Positions 9,801 to 17,110 of a DNA stretch of 64,000 nucleotides are shown here, one piece after another; the stretch's first letter is position 1; every line of letters starts with the position of its first letter. The notes under the pieces are model-generated. The model worked only from the letters and a program-made list of their open reading frames with translations, was not told the DNA's origin and did not search any database. Both the position numbers and the translations under genes were made by a program. Origin of the DNA: Chitinophaga niastensis (GTDB lineage Bacteria; Bacteroidota; Bacteroidia; Chitinophagales; Chitinophagaceae); contig NZ_PYAW01000005.1 of assembly GCF_003014755.1 (NCBI RefSeq), positions 1-64,000 on the forward strand, in the 5' to 3' direction.

Positions 9801-10661
9801 TTACATTCTTACAACGTGCGTAACAGATCCTGATAAAACACTTGAAATGAGTCTATTTATTGTTTTTTGACCACCGCCAAAATTATTATAAAAGCCTATA
9901 ATTCTTGGATGTATTTCGGCATCTGCTTCATATATCTTAGCTTTTATAGCAGCTAATGCCATAATAGCATTTTGAATTGTTGTTGTATTCAATTGGCTTG
10001 GCATCGGGATTAATGTAGAAATATTTTGACCGCTGATTCCTAACGTTTGAATAACCAATGTGCCGTTAATTTTATTTGATTCCGCAGCTAATCCTAAACC
10101 AAAAAGATTGCTTAAGTTGACATTTCCATCCAGTACATGAATTGTTGCAGTAAACCGCAAACCAACCCCAACATACACGGGAATTATTCTAAAAGGCATT
10201 TGAAGTGTATCCGGTTTGTTTGTTGTTATAGATTTAAAGTCAGTAATATTCCCAGTATCATCCTGTTTTATTAATGCTGTTAAAGATTTAGTATCAAATT
10301 TAATATAGTCTAAAACTATAATGTAATTACTGTCCTTGTAACCAATACTCGTTGCCCCGAATGAAATACTCCCTGTTTTATTTACCTGTCCAATTGCGAG
10401 GCGCATGGTTTCATCAGGTAATGTCGCCATGATTTTTATATTTTCAACCTTAGGTATTTGGCCTATTTTGGGGCCTTTCCCAATAGTGTCCCCAGCAGCA
10501 TTAAGTACAACTTCATAAACTGGTAAAGGGTCTAAAGGCTGATAACCATTTGATTCAACATTAATTTCATGCTCTAATGTTTTGGGTAATATGGACTGCT
10601 TTGAAGTTACACAACCAACTAATAAGATAGCTATTGTAAGTAATAGAAAATTTTTTTTCAT
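9801..10661 (-). CDS. Predicted lipoprotein of unknown function
   Basis: A 286-residue protein with a type II signal sequence: MKKNFLLLTIAILLVGC, lipobox LVGC, so the mature protein is probably lipid-anchored at Cys17. The rest is beta-rich with no motif I recognise. A proline-rich segment (QPLDPLPVYEVV) follows the anchor, and the middle contains PVYVGVGLRFTATI. It lies about 70 bp downstream of a broken gene on the same strand, which may once have been its operon partner. The function is unknown. The gene looks intact, whereas its neighbours on both sides are decayed. Confidence 0.65.
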   Translation of the reverse strand: MKKNFLLLTIAILLVGCVTSKQSILPKTLEHEINVESNGYQPLDPLPVYEVVLNAAGDTIGKGPKIGQIPKVENIKIMATLPDETMRLAIGQVNKTGSISFGATSIGYKDSNYIIVLDYIKFDTKSLTALIKQDDTGNITDFKSITTNKPDTLQMPFRIIPVYVGVGLRFTATIHVLDGNVNLSNLFGLGLAAESNKINGTLVIQTLGISGQNISTLIPMPSQLNTTTIQNAIMALAAIKAKIYEADAEIHPRIIGFYNNFGGGQKTINRLISSVLSGSVTHVVRM

Positions 10662-10728
10662 GGTGCAGATTTTTTATTGCAAGTGACCAACGGAGAGGAG
10701 CAATGTTATTTTGGTTTAAGTATCAAAT

Positions 10729-11098
10729 TCAGCTATTATTATTTGCATGGATAGTAATTTGCAGTGCCGTTAAACCCAGCGAAGGCATCTGGTCATATTC
10801 ATAAACGCTTCTGTCGTTGGGCTTAAGATAGATTTTTTCGGTTTTGCAATCTTCCGGCTGGACCATGCCGGTTAAGTTGTAATTATCAAATAAATAATTA
10901 TTATCTTCAACCTTTTTTCCGGGTGCTATGGTAAGTGAAAAACCGGTAGAAAGCCTGTTGTAGCAAAAGGTAATCTAAAGTTTCGAAAAGTGGAAATTTC
11001 GAGGTGATTTGCGTCAATTGCAAGTCTGAATTACATTCCAGAAGATGATAAAAACTGGATTTGGACCTCTGCTTGAGGGATGACCATTTTACCACTAG
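10729..11098 (-). pseudogene. Broken gene of unknown family
   Basis: Minus-strand translation gives coherent protein in pieces. From about 11098 it reads ASGKMVIPQAEVQIQFLSSSGM then a stop, continuing FRLAIDANHLEISTFRNF. After a frameshift near 10967 it reads NRLSTGFSLTIAPGKKVEDN and, to the stop at 10729, a further stretch with MVQPEDCKTEKIYLKP, SVYEYDQMPSLGLTALQ and ITIHANNNS. One in-frame stop and one frameshift therefore interrupt about 120 codons. I do not recognise the family. It precedes the lipoprotein gene on the same strand. The pieces have normal amino-acid composition, unlike the shadow frames on the other strand. Confidence 0.5.
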
Positions 11099-11783
11099 CT
11101 TCTTTGTTAATCATGCGACACTGAATAATCAATGCTTGCTTATAAAGCCCTAGCAGAGAAAAAGGTCTCACTACGGCCTCAGTCGGCAAAAAGGGCACTA
11201 GGCCTCCGTTCGGGTAACTCCCGGTTTGGTTAAGGTTTGCTTTTAAATGTGGTCGTCTTTATGCCCGCCAGCCACCCCGGCCTTGCATTTTTGATTTTGC
11301 CGTCCGCTGGCGCTCCCGGCTAGACAAAGGTCGAAGGCGCGGCGGGGCGACAGTAATTCTATTGAGCGGGAGATTATAGCACTGAACGATAGTCTCTGAT
11401 TAAGCGACCAGCGGGGAATCAGGCGCGCGAACACCAGCATCAGTACCCTGGTCGACATTGTACTATCGCGCGGCGTCCGTGAGAACAGATGATGCGGGCA
11501 TCGATAGAACATAGGCTCAGCAGTATCACTTTGATCAGCGGTAGATCATAACCTCAGCTGTTGTAACGCATCATCTATTCCCCCGGACGTTAACGCGTTT
11601 GATCCAACCGTAATTTTTAATTGTTCTGACTGATAGCCCAATAACTGGTCGCCTCCTGGTAGCGGTCCCTCCAAATAACAGCCCGCACGTTATCAGCCTG
11701 GATAAAACAGGCGGATAACGCTGGCAGCAATGTTATAAAAATGATTAGTTAATTATCAGGCTGTAGTACGCCTATAAAAGATT
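11099..11783. other. GC-richer region with no intact gene
   Basis: About 690 bp that look more GC-rich than the surrounding DNA between 11150 and 11700. Only weak frames occur; an 89-codon minus-strand frame (11243-11512) is rich in Arg, Ser and Leu and has no motif. The composition suggests DNA of different origin, possibly the residue of a mobile element, but I could not identify it. Confidence 0.35.
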
Positions 11784-11945
11784 TTATCCGTGAGCAGCAC
11801 GGGCTTTCGCCTCGCTGTGGTAGCTGTCACTGGCAGCCTTCAGGTCACGAAATAGCAATTCAGGGTGTTTCCAGTATTTAACACTCAACTTTTCCCGAAT
11901 CTTACGGACCTCAGCAACCGCATCATATTTTTTAGCTTTTTTCAT
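11784..11945 (-). CDS. 53-residue protein, candidate antitoxin for the PIN-domain toxin
   Basis: An open frame with ATG at 11945 and TAA at 11784 encodes 53 residues starting MKKAKKYDAVAEVRKIREKL and containing KYWKHPELLFRDLKAA. It is basic and helical and resembles short partner proteins that sit beside PIN toxins in Bacteroidota and Cyanobacteria (pattern AVxxVRxIRExxSxxxxxxPxxLxxxxK). Its start overlaps the end of the PIN gene by 14 bp, which indicates translational coupling. The toxin gene comes first, the reverse of the usual vapBC order. The antitoxin role is inferred from size, overlap and neighbour. Confidence 0.65.
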   Translation of the reverse strand: MKKAKKYDAVAEVRKIREKLSVKYWKHPELLFRDLKAASDSYHSEAKARAAHG

Positions 11946-12402
11946 GGTCGTTAGGCTTTAAAATTTCTTGTGGTGTTCTGATTTCAATGATTGGATAACC
12001 CATCTGTAAGTTAATGGAATTATACAATTTTATACGGTTTAAATTAACAATATGCTTAAAATTCCAGCTGGCCAAAACTTCCGCTTTGCTCAGCGTAGCA
12101 ATGGCAATATGTAATGCGTCATTAAAACTCTTATTACTTAGCGCGCCACCCGCAATATATGCCTCTGCCAGGTCTACGGCTTCTGGTGTGTTTTTATGTT
12201 CTGCTTTAAAACTGTGTGGTACTTCATCCAGTTTTAAGGTCACTTCTTCGCGGGCCTGTTTTAGTTCCAATATTACCAGATCAGATATAACCAGGTGCTT
12301 TATTCCACTTTTAAATTCTTCAAATAATGCGTTGCTGAATTCTTTGAATTCAATATCGAAACAGCCTCCGATCACGGAGGTGTCAGTATAAACATTCAAC
12401 AT
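11932..12402 (-). CDS. PIN-domain ribonuclease toxin (VapC-like)
   Basis: A 156-residue PIN-domain protein. The conserved acidic residues are visible: Asp in VYTDTSVIGG near the N terminus, Glu in VILELKQA, and Asp in NDALHIAIAT, followed by WNFKHIVN. These residues coordinate metal for RNA cleavage in the PIN family. I choose the start at 12402 (MLNVYTDTS), which places the first catalytic Asp at residue 6 as in other PIN proteins; an ATG at 12411 adds only three residues. It overlaps the downstream 53-residue gene, so the two probably act as a type II toxin-antitoxin pair. Confidence 0.8.
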   Translation of the reverse strand: MLNVYTDTSVIGGCFDIEFKEFSNALFEEFKSGIKHLVISDLVILELKQAREEVTLKLDEVPHSFKAEHKNTPEAVDLAEAYIAGGALSNKSFNDALHIAIATLSKAEVLASWNFKHIVNLNRIKLYNSINLQMGYPIIEIRTPQEILKPNDHEKS

Positions 12403-12454
12403 GAATAACAATTAAAAAATGAGAAGAAGGGGTTAAAAACTAAGCAGGAGGTGC

Positions 12455-12817
12455 TTAGTGACTGGATGCCAGTATTTCAGTGCTGTTACTGTTATTCAGC
12501 GCATATACGAGGCTCGGTGAAATATCCAGGTATCGCAGCAGGTAGGAGAGCTGCGTTTTAATAATTATACGAACCTTCTGTATTTCTTCATCTGTTGGCC
12601 TCATATTCCTGCCGCCAAGCGTAGGCAGTACCAGTTGTGAAAATTGGGATTCTGTCCAGCCCAGTTCCCGGCGCAGATACTCTTTAATGTATAATGGAAA
12701 ATTGCATAACCTCGTATAGGTATCATGCAGTTCATTATCTGATAAAGGTGCCGGAGGAAATAATTTTGCAAGGTTTTCAGCGAACATCTTTTGTTCGCTG
12801 GTGCGGAATTTTTTCAT
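12455..12817 (-). CDS. Conserved protein of unknown function
   Basis: A 120-residue protein starting MKKFRTSEQKMFAENLAKLF; an upstream in-frame ATG at 12910 gives a 31-residue extension of unlikely composition over a GC-rich hairpin, so I use 12817. It is predicted to be mainly helical. The central segment LVLPTLGGRNMRPTDEEIQK is duplicated almost exactly in a fragment at about 16990-17050, so this family exists in more than one copy in the genome. It sits between a SymE-like toxin and the PIN toxin pair, all on the minus strand. I cannot assign a function. Confidence 0.6.
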   Translation of the reverse strand: MKKFRTSEQKMFAENLAKLFPPAPLSDNELHDTYTRLCNFPLYIKEYLRRELGWTESQFSQLVLPTLGGRNMRPTDEEIQKVRIIIKTQLSYLLRYLDISPSLVYALNNSNSTEILASSH

Positions 12818-12850
12818 TAAAAAGATGGTTTGGTTAACAACCCGATCCCC

Positions 12851-12880
12851 GCGGGCGGAAAGATCATAGATGCCGCCCGC
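12851..12880. terminator. GC-rich hairpin between two small genes
   Basis: Inverted repeat gcgggcgg / ccgcccgc with a 14-base loop, between the SymE-like gene and the 120-residue protein gene. There is no T-tract, so it may be an RNA structure rather than an intrinsic terminator. Confidence 0.4.
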
Positions 12881-12925
12881 CCGCAGGCGCCCGGTTGTCA
12901 GGGTTAACAATAAAGAGGGGACACG

Positions 12926-13189
12926 TTATATTAGAGCATTGCGTATTTCACGCATTTTCATTTTACCATTTGCTTTTTCAGGTGTTGTTTCAGATGGATC
13001 CGGTTTCAATCTGCTAATAACAATCCGGTTTTCCTCTACGTCAACCATTACTTTATCACCAATTTTAAAACCGGCATTTTGAACCCATATCCCAGCTAAA
13101 GAAATTGACGGTACCTGCTTACATTCATAAGTTCGTTCCTGATGAATGTAGTTTACTGTTAAGTGTCTTGTTTTGTGTTGGTTTTTCAT
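12926..13189 (-). CDS. SymE-like toxin
   Basis: An 87-residue protein starting MKNQHKTRHLTVNY at 13189. The segment VPSISLAGIWVQNAGFKIGD followed by KVMVDVEENRIVISRL matches the SymE/AbrB-like swapped-hairpin domain: P-x-I-x-L-x-G-x-W-x-x-x-A-G-F, then a beta hairpin ending in IVI. In E. coli SymE is an SOS-induced toxin controlled by an antisense RNA; Bacteroidota homologues are numerous and little studied. The longer frame to 13267 adds 26 hydrophobic AT-encoded residues that are unlikely to be translated. An antisense RNA would have to start within 12926-13189 on the plus strand; I cannot identify one. Confidence 0.75.
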   Translation of the reverse strand: MKNQHKTRHLTVNYIHQERTYECKQVPSISLAGIWVQNAGFKIGDKVMVDVEENRIVISRLKPDPSETTPEKANGKMKMREIRNALI

Positions 13190-13349
13190 ATTAATTGTAT
13201 TTATTGATACATAAATGTACTTATAATTACAATATAAAACAAGCATTAAAAGTACTTTTTTGTACATTTAAGTATAAATATTGTCATTTATTTGATCTGT
13301 TTTCTTACCTATCAGTACAATATTTATATTGGTATTAATAATAATGTAA

Positions 13350-13379
13350 TTGTAATATTCCAGCTTCTTCATAGATTTA
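13350..13379 (+). promoter_or_regulatory. Candidate promoter of the XRE regulator gene
   Basis: TTG at 13350-13352, a 19-bp spacer, then tagattta at 13372-13379, one base from the Bacteroidota -7 consensus TAnnTTTG. The start codon lies 58 bp further on. Confidence 0.4.
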
Positions 13380-13437
13380 GGGTAGTTTAAAATTTTACTT
13401 CAATTGATTTGAATTAACCCAATCAAAAAAAGAAAAT

Positions 13438-13776
13438 ATGACATTCGGACAGCGTGTAACAATAATGCGTAAACAGAAAAATATTAACCAATCTGAACTG
13501 GGGACTTTAATCGGCACCAGTGGGAATATTGTAAGCAAGTATGAGAGAGATTTTATTACACCATCGATTGACGTAGCCGCCAAAATTGCGAAAGCGTTGA
13601 ACGTATCCATTGACTACCTGGTTAACGGAATAACCACGGAAAAGGGACCAATTACTGACGAAGAAGCAAATCAATTGCAACACTTTGACCAGTTACTACC
13701 AGAAGACAAAGTACATGTCCTGGCGGTTGTTGATGCCTTTCTGACAAAATCAAAATTGCAATCCCTAATTGGATAA
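13438..13776 (+). CDS. XRE-family transcriptional regulator
   Basis: A 112-residue protein with an N-terminal Cro/CI-type helix-turn-helix (residues 5-60: FGQRVTIMRKQKNINQSELG, then SKYERDFITPSIDVAAKIAKAL and the common DYLVNG). The C-terminal 45 residues (PITDEEANQLQHFDQLLPED) form a helical tail found in Bacteroidota homologues, probably for dimerisation. It stands alone, divergent from the SymE-like gene by about 250 bp and convergent with the next gene. It could regulate either toxin locus or itself, but no operator is evident. Confidence 0.85.
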   Translation: MTFGQRVTIMRKQKNINQSELGTLIGTSGNIVSKYERDFITPSIDVAAKIAKALNVSIDYLVNGITTEKGPITDEEANQLQHFDQLLPEDKVHVLAVVDAFLTKSKLQSLIG

Positions 13777-13806
13777 AAAAAGCTCTCGCATTTAGCGAAA
13801 GCCTTT
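13777..13806. terminator. Bidirectional terminator between convergent genes
   Basis: Stem gctctcgc / gcgaaagc (one mismatch) with loop attta at 13782-13802, preceded by seven A and followed by cttt. It separates the XRE gene from the convergent small membrane protein gene. Confidence 0.6.
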
Positions 13807-13850
13807 ACACCAAACAATCCGCAAGGTAACCACACCTTTGGCCGGATGCA

Positions 13851-14075
13851 CTATTTCGTTGCGGTTTTACTCTTATCACTTTCTACCGCAAACTGACTAA
13901 CGCCAGCCATCACGGTACCAGCGACCGCCAGGTAACCCGCTATTTTTGCCACAGTTATCGGCACTACCGGCATACCAAGTAAAGCTCCGCTGATGGCTGT
14001 AAGTAACAACCCAATATTCCGGGCCTTACTGAAAAATGATGGCGTAGAAGCAATAAAACGTTCAGTTAATTTCAT
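13851..14075 (-). CDS. Small membrane protein
   Basis: A 74-residue protein with two hydrophobic segments (about residues 18-38, GLLLTAISGALLGMPVV, and 42-62, AKIAGYLAVAGTVMAGVSQF), a short basic N terminus and a charged C-terminal tail (ESDKSKTATK). This is the size and topology of a phage holin, but I see no lysin or other phage gene nearby, so I call it only a small membrane protein. It follows the next unknown gene by about 55 bp on the same strand and may be co-transcribed with it. Confidence 0.55.
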   Translation of the reverse strand: MKLTERFIASTPSFFSKARNIGLLLTAISGALLGMPVVPITVAKIAGYLAVAGTVMAGVSQFAVESDKSKTATK

Positions 14076-14130
14076 ACGCTCTTTTTAAACTGTTAGTGAA
14101 TACTTGTTTAATTGATGCAGCTAGCCTTTA

Positions 14131-14898
14131 TTACGGTGCTGCTGGCAAGCCCGAAATGGACACCAATGCCAGGGCATTGTAAGCGCCATTTTTAAGACTA
14201 TACAGCGCCCCGTTTACCTGTTGGAAGAACGCTACACCCAAAGCGAGAAACAGCGGTTTAGTGCTGTTTGCTGTTACATTAGTAGACAAACTGAGAACAG
14301 CTGTCGGGGCTGCATCAATTGGTAACGCTGCACTGCTCGCATTGCTATTGACGAAGGTTTCTGCCTCGAAATCAATCTCAGCACCGGCGGACATAATTTT
14401 AAAATGGGTGGCACCACCTGGTGCCGCTACCATGTTAATAGGTATGAAGACCGGAATATCTACTTTGAGAATTCCCGTCGCCCTGTCAATCGCCGCGATG
14501 AAAGGTGCAAACAGCGTACTAGCCAGCCGTGCATTGATATTGAACTCAAACCCATTCAAAAGCTCAGCTTCACCATCGATAACATTGCGCTGACCACGAA
14601 CACTCTTAGCATCGGCTTGAATTACCTTCAACATATCACGGGTTAGCCGGGACGTCATGTAACTATCACTGGTATTTAACAGCATAGCCCGGAAAGCAGC
14701 CCTTAACAGTTTACCGGCTTTACCAGCCCGGCCAAACTCCGCCCCATTTTCCCGCGTACGGACAAAGGCGGCATCATTAGCAATACGACTTCCATCTATA
14801 CCACCTTTCCCGCGGGCCAGGTGACCGGCTTTAGATTTATAAAAAGTAATGTTGCCGATAGTCCCTTTCAGTGGGATAATTCCATTTTGTTTTGCCAT
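14131..14898 (-). CDS. Conserved Bacteroidota protein of unknown function
   Basis: A 255-residue protein without signal peptide. The N terminus MAKQNGIIPLKGTIGNITFY followed by KSKAGHLARGKGGIDGSRI and then RTRENGAEFGRAGKAGKLLR is a pattern I recognise from many Bacteroidota hypothetical proteins, often several per genome and often next to mobile DNA. The C-terminal half is alanine-rich and beta-like. The N-terminal part resembles phage structural proteins only loosely. It heads a two-gene unit with the small membrane protein. No function can be assigned. Confidence 0.6.
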   Translation of the reverse strand: MAKQNGIIPLKGTIGNITFYKSKAGHLARGKGGIDGSRIANDAAFVRTRENGAEFGRAGKAGKLLRAAFRAMLLNTSDSYMTSRLTRDMLKVIQADAKSVRGQRNVIDGEAELLNGFEFNINARLASTLFAPFIAAIDRATGILKVDIPVFIPINMVAAPGGATHFKIMSAGAEIDFEAETFVNSNASSAALPIDAAPTAVLSLSTNVTANSTKPLFLALGVAFFQQVNGALYSLKNGAYNALALVSISGLPAAP

Positions 14899-15292
14899 TT
14901 GAAAACAATTTTTTTGAGAACGAAAAGGGCTTTCACATAGCCAGGCCCGTTAGGCTCACATCTGCGCAGGATGTAGTAAATTTTCATTTAACCACACCAA
15001 ACTAAGCCGGCATTTTATCTCAACAAAATTTCCATTCCGATTATGCCGATTTAGCGCACATTAATACCTAATCGCATAGTGATTTATGCAAAAGACATCA
15101 GGAATATTAAAAAGTTCAATCACTCAAACATAGATTTTACTTAAATCCACATTGGCAGCGTTAGCGCCAAAATAGGTATGGACACTTATGATATGAGCAA
15201 TTTTTTCGGAGATTTGTCTGAATTATTCGCCGGAGCTGAATGAGACAAGAAATTTTCAGGAAGAATCTATAAATGATGTCAGTTCTTCAAAA

Positions 15293-15340
15293 AAAATCAA
15301 AAGACTTACGAACTTTTACATTCATAAGTCTTTTGATTTT
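15293..15340. terminator. Long-stem terminator after the ArsR-SRPBCC operon
   Basis: A 20-bp stem (15293-15312 with 15321-15340, one mismatch) around the loop cttttaca. It lies about 50 bp past the last stop of the minus-strand operon, and the A-rich run at 15290-15296 gives a T-tract on the minus strand. It probably ends transcription of that operon. Confidence 0.8.
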
Positions 15341-15390
15341 CAATCGGCCGGCCTGTACAATTTTTTTAGCAATGTTTTTTCTTCCGTCCG

Positions 15391-15804
15391 TTAGTTTGTT
15401 TCTGCATATTTTTTAAAGTTGTCAAGTATTACTTGCCAACCTGCTTTTTGCATTTCTGTAGGATTTTCTTTTTCCGGGTCAAACGTAACATTAACCTCAG
15501 TTTGGTTGCCATTTTTCCCGAAAACAACGGTTACTTGCCTGCCGTCCGGCATTGTATAAGTGAACTTTTCATCGTCAATAATTTCATCGTAAATAGCATC
15601 GAAGTCAAAGCCAAAACTTCCATCTTTGGCTTCCATTCTTGCCGAATATTTTCCGCCTACCCGCATATCATTTGATGCAGAAGGACAATGCCAGGAAGGG
15701 TCTGCGAAGTTCCATTTTGTAATATGTTCAGGATTTGTATAATAGTCCCACACTTCTTTTGTATCTGCATTTATAGTAGCGGTAACAGTAATTTTGTTGC
15801 TCAT
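15391..15804 (-). CDS. SRPBCC (AHSA1-like) domain protein
   Basis: A 137-residue START/AHSA1-fold protein: the N-terminal strand ITVTATINADTKEVWDYYTN, the motif PEHITKWNFADPSWHCPSA, then GGKYSARMEAKDGS and the C-terminal helix GWQVILDNFKKYAE. The fold binds small hydrophobic ligands. It starts 4 bp after the stop of the second SRPBCC gene and belongs to a three-gene operon with an ArsR regulator. Such ArsR-SRPBCC operons are common in Bacteroidota and Actinobacteria, usually with a DoxX-family membrane protein, whose broken remnant lies upstream here. Confidence 0.85.
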   Translation of the reverse strand: MSNKITVTATINADTKEVWDYYTNPEHITKWNFADPSWHCPSASNDMRVGGKYSARMEAKDGSFGFDFDAIYDEIIDDEKFTYTMPDGRQVTVVFGKNGNQTEVNVTFDPEKENPTEMQKAGWQVILDNFKKYAETN

Positions 15805-15808
15805 TTTT

Positions 15809-16312
15809 TTACTTTTTCAAGGTTAATAATAATTTATCAAGTTTTTCCAGTGTTGCTATCATCCCCTGTTCCATACCCATTTGAATAACTTTTTCCAGGT
15901 CTGAAAGAGATTTATAGGTAACGATGGTTGTTACCAAAGCATTTTCTCCCTTGTCAGTAAAAGTTACAAGCCACTCTGCACTGGGCAGGTCTTTATTTAT
16001 TTCACCTGCTGCATTACTGAAAGCATCTAAAGATGTGTAATAGTCAATTGGCTTGATTTTCAGGTACTCAGTATAACCCCAATATTCCGTTCCGTTGGGT
16101 TCTACCATTGCATAATGCCAGTGGCCTCCTTCGCGAAATTCCATTGATTTCGTCTTTGTGGTCAACGGGGCGGGCGCAAACCACTGGTCAAGCAATTCAC
16201 TTTTTGTGTAACAATCCCAAACCAGTTGCCGGTCTGCTAAAAGCTCACGCCTGATTGTCAGCGTGTTTTTTTTCTTATCTGCAATGAAGTCGAACTGCAA
16301 ATGGTGTTTCAT
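15809..16312 (-). CDS. SRPBCC (AHSA1-like) domain protein
   Basis: A 167-residue AHSA1-fold protein: LTIRRELLADRQLVWDCYTK, then DQWFAPAPL, then EFREGGHWHYAMVEPNGTEY and a C-terminal helix MGMEQGMIATLEKLDKLL. The ATG at 16312 overlaps the ArsR stop codon (TAATG), so the pair is translationally coupled; a longer frame to 16396 only reads into the ArsR gene. It differs clearly from the downstream SRPBCC gene, so the two are paralogues that diverged long ago. The ligand is unknown. Confidence 0.85.
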   Translation of the reverse strand: MKHHLQFDFIADKKKNTLTIRRELLADRQLVWDCYTKSELLDQWFAPAPLTTKTKSMEFREGGHWHYAMVEPNGTEYWGYTEYLKIKPIDYYTSLDAFSNAAGEINKDLPSAEWLVTFTDKGENALVTTIVTYKSLSDLEKVIQMGMEQGMIATLEKLDKLLLTLKK

Positions 16313-16629
16313 TATTTCTTCTTTTTTATTGTTGCTAAAAGTTGATCGAGTTTTTCGAAGCGGCTTTCCCAAATCTTCCTGAATTGTTCCAGCCATTTAT
16401 CTATCTCTTTTATTTTGTCAATTTCAAGTTGATAATATATTTCGCGGCCCTGGTATTCCTGTTTCACCAGTTCGCATTCAGTTAAAATTCTCATATGTTT
16501 TGAAATTGCCTGCCGTGTCATGTCAAAATGATCTGCAATAGCACTGGGTGTCATTGCCTGTAAGGCAATTAAAGCGATGATAGCCCTTCGTGTCGGGTCG
16601 GCAATGGCTTGAAAAATATCTCTTCTCAC
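16312..16629 (-). CDS. ArsR-family transcriptional regulator
   Basis: A 105-residue winged-helix repressor: ADPTRRAIIALIALQAMTPS, then DHFDMTRQAISKHMRILTEC and LVKQEYQGREIYYQL, the ArsR/HTH_20 pattern. There is no cysteine-pair metal site in the recognition helix; this subgroup is normally linked to SRPBCC genes rather than to metal resistance. It is the first intact gene of the operon and probably autoregulates, with a palindrome over the promoter about 250 bp upstream as candidate operator. Confidence 0.88.
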   Translation of the reverse strand: MRRDIFQAIADPTRRAIIALIALQAMTPSAIADHFDMTRQAISKHMRILTECELVKQEYQGREIYYQLEIDKIKEIDKWLEQFRKIWESRFEKLDQLLATIKKKK

Positions 16630-16729
16630 TGAAGTATCATTTTGATTTGTTGATTGTTGCTAATCGGGCCAATTCACAGTGAATATATACCGGCTTGAAT
16701 TACGGGAATCAGGCGCTGTAACAACTAAA

Positions 16730-16855
16730 TTATTTCCTTATTTTTTCAGGCATTTCCTTAGGCATCGGTATACAGTGGAAAAATTTATCCAAACCCGCAT
16801 TTATAAACATTAGGCTGGCCAGCAGGGATAAAACAAAAAGAATTTTACTTTTCAT
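16730..16855 (-). pseudogene. Truncated DoxX-family membrane protein
   Basis: An open frame of 41 codons starting MKSKILFVLSLLASLMFINA, followed by GLDKFFHCIPMPKEMP and a stop at 16730. This is the first transmembrane segment and the G-x-x-K-F-F motif of DoxX-like proteins, which usually have about 120-140 residues and four membrane helices. The other three helices are absent. It lies just after the promoter and before arsR, exactly where an intact doxX gene usually sits in this operon, so I read it as an internal deletion or frameshift followed by loss. It could still be translated as a one-helix peptide. Confidence 0.6.
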
Positions 16856-16874
16856 AATTGTTATTTTATTTAGT

Positions 16875-16920
16875 AAACCAATCGGTTGCAAATATACGCG
16901 CAACCATTCGGTTTATCAAA
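16875..16920 (-). promoter_or_regulatory. Promoter and palindromic operator of the ArsR-SRPBCC operon
   Basis: On the minus strand TTTG (16920-16917), a 20-bp spacer and TATATTTG (16896-16889) match the Bacteroidota primary promoter TTTG-N19/20-TAnnTTTG. An imperfect inverted repeat, aaaccaatcggttgc at 16875-16889 with its partner at 16899-16913 (12 of 15 positions), covers the -7 box, the position expected for a repressor site. The first downstream start codon is at 16855. I infer that ArsR binds it. Confidence 0.65.
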
Positions 16921-16977
16921 TTAATTTCAAAAAACTGTCAAGTAGTCAAGGATTTTAGAGATAGAATTGAATTAAAA

Positions 16978-17050
16978 TAATTTTCACAACTCGTGCTGCC
17001 TACCCTCGGTGGCAGGAATATGAGGCCAACAGATGAAGAAATACAGAAGG
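16978..17050 (+). pseudogene. Duplicated fragment of the 120-residue unknown gene
   Basis: Plus-strand translation of 16990-17050 gives LVLPTLGGRNMRPTDEEIQK, identical to the centre of the protein encoded at 12455-12817 on the other strand. DNA identity extends to aattttcacaact upstream, with only about five mismatches over 61 bases in the coding part. Outside this stretch the similarity ends and no start or stop of the gene is present. It is a gene scrap that came from a paralogue or by duplication and inversion. Confidence 0.75.
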
Positions 17051-17110
17051 CAAACAGGGCAAAATAAAAATTACTGCTAAGAACAAAAAGCCAGTAACAT
17101 GTTGGTATTA

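Noticed and set aside
11243..11512. 89-codon minus-strand frame in the GC-richer region
   Set aside because: Biased to Arg, Ser and Leu as expected from chance in GC-rich DNA; no domain pattern.
13851..14075. Possible phage holin
   Set aside because: Size and two membrane helices fit, but no lysin, capsid or tail gene is nearby.
15178..15243. 21-codon open frame starting MDTYDMSNFF
   Set aside because: Too short to judge, no clear promoter and no similarity to the leaders found elsewhere in the window.
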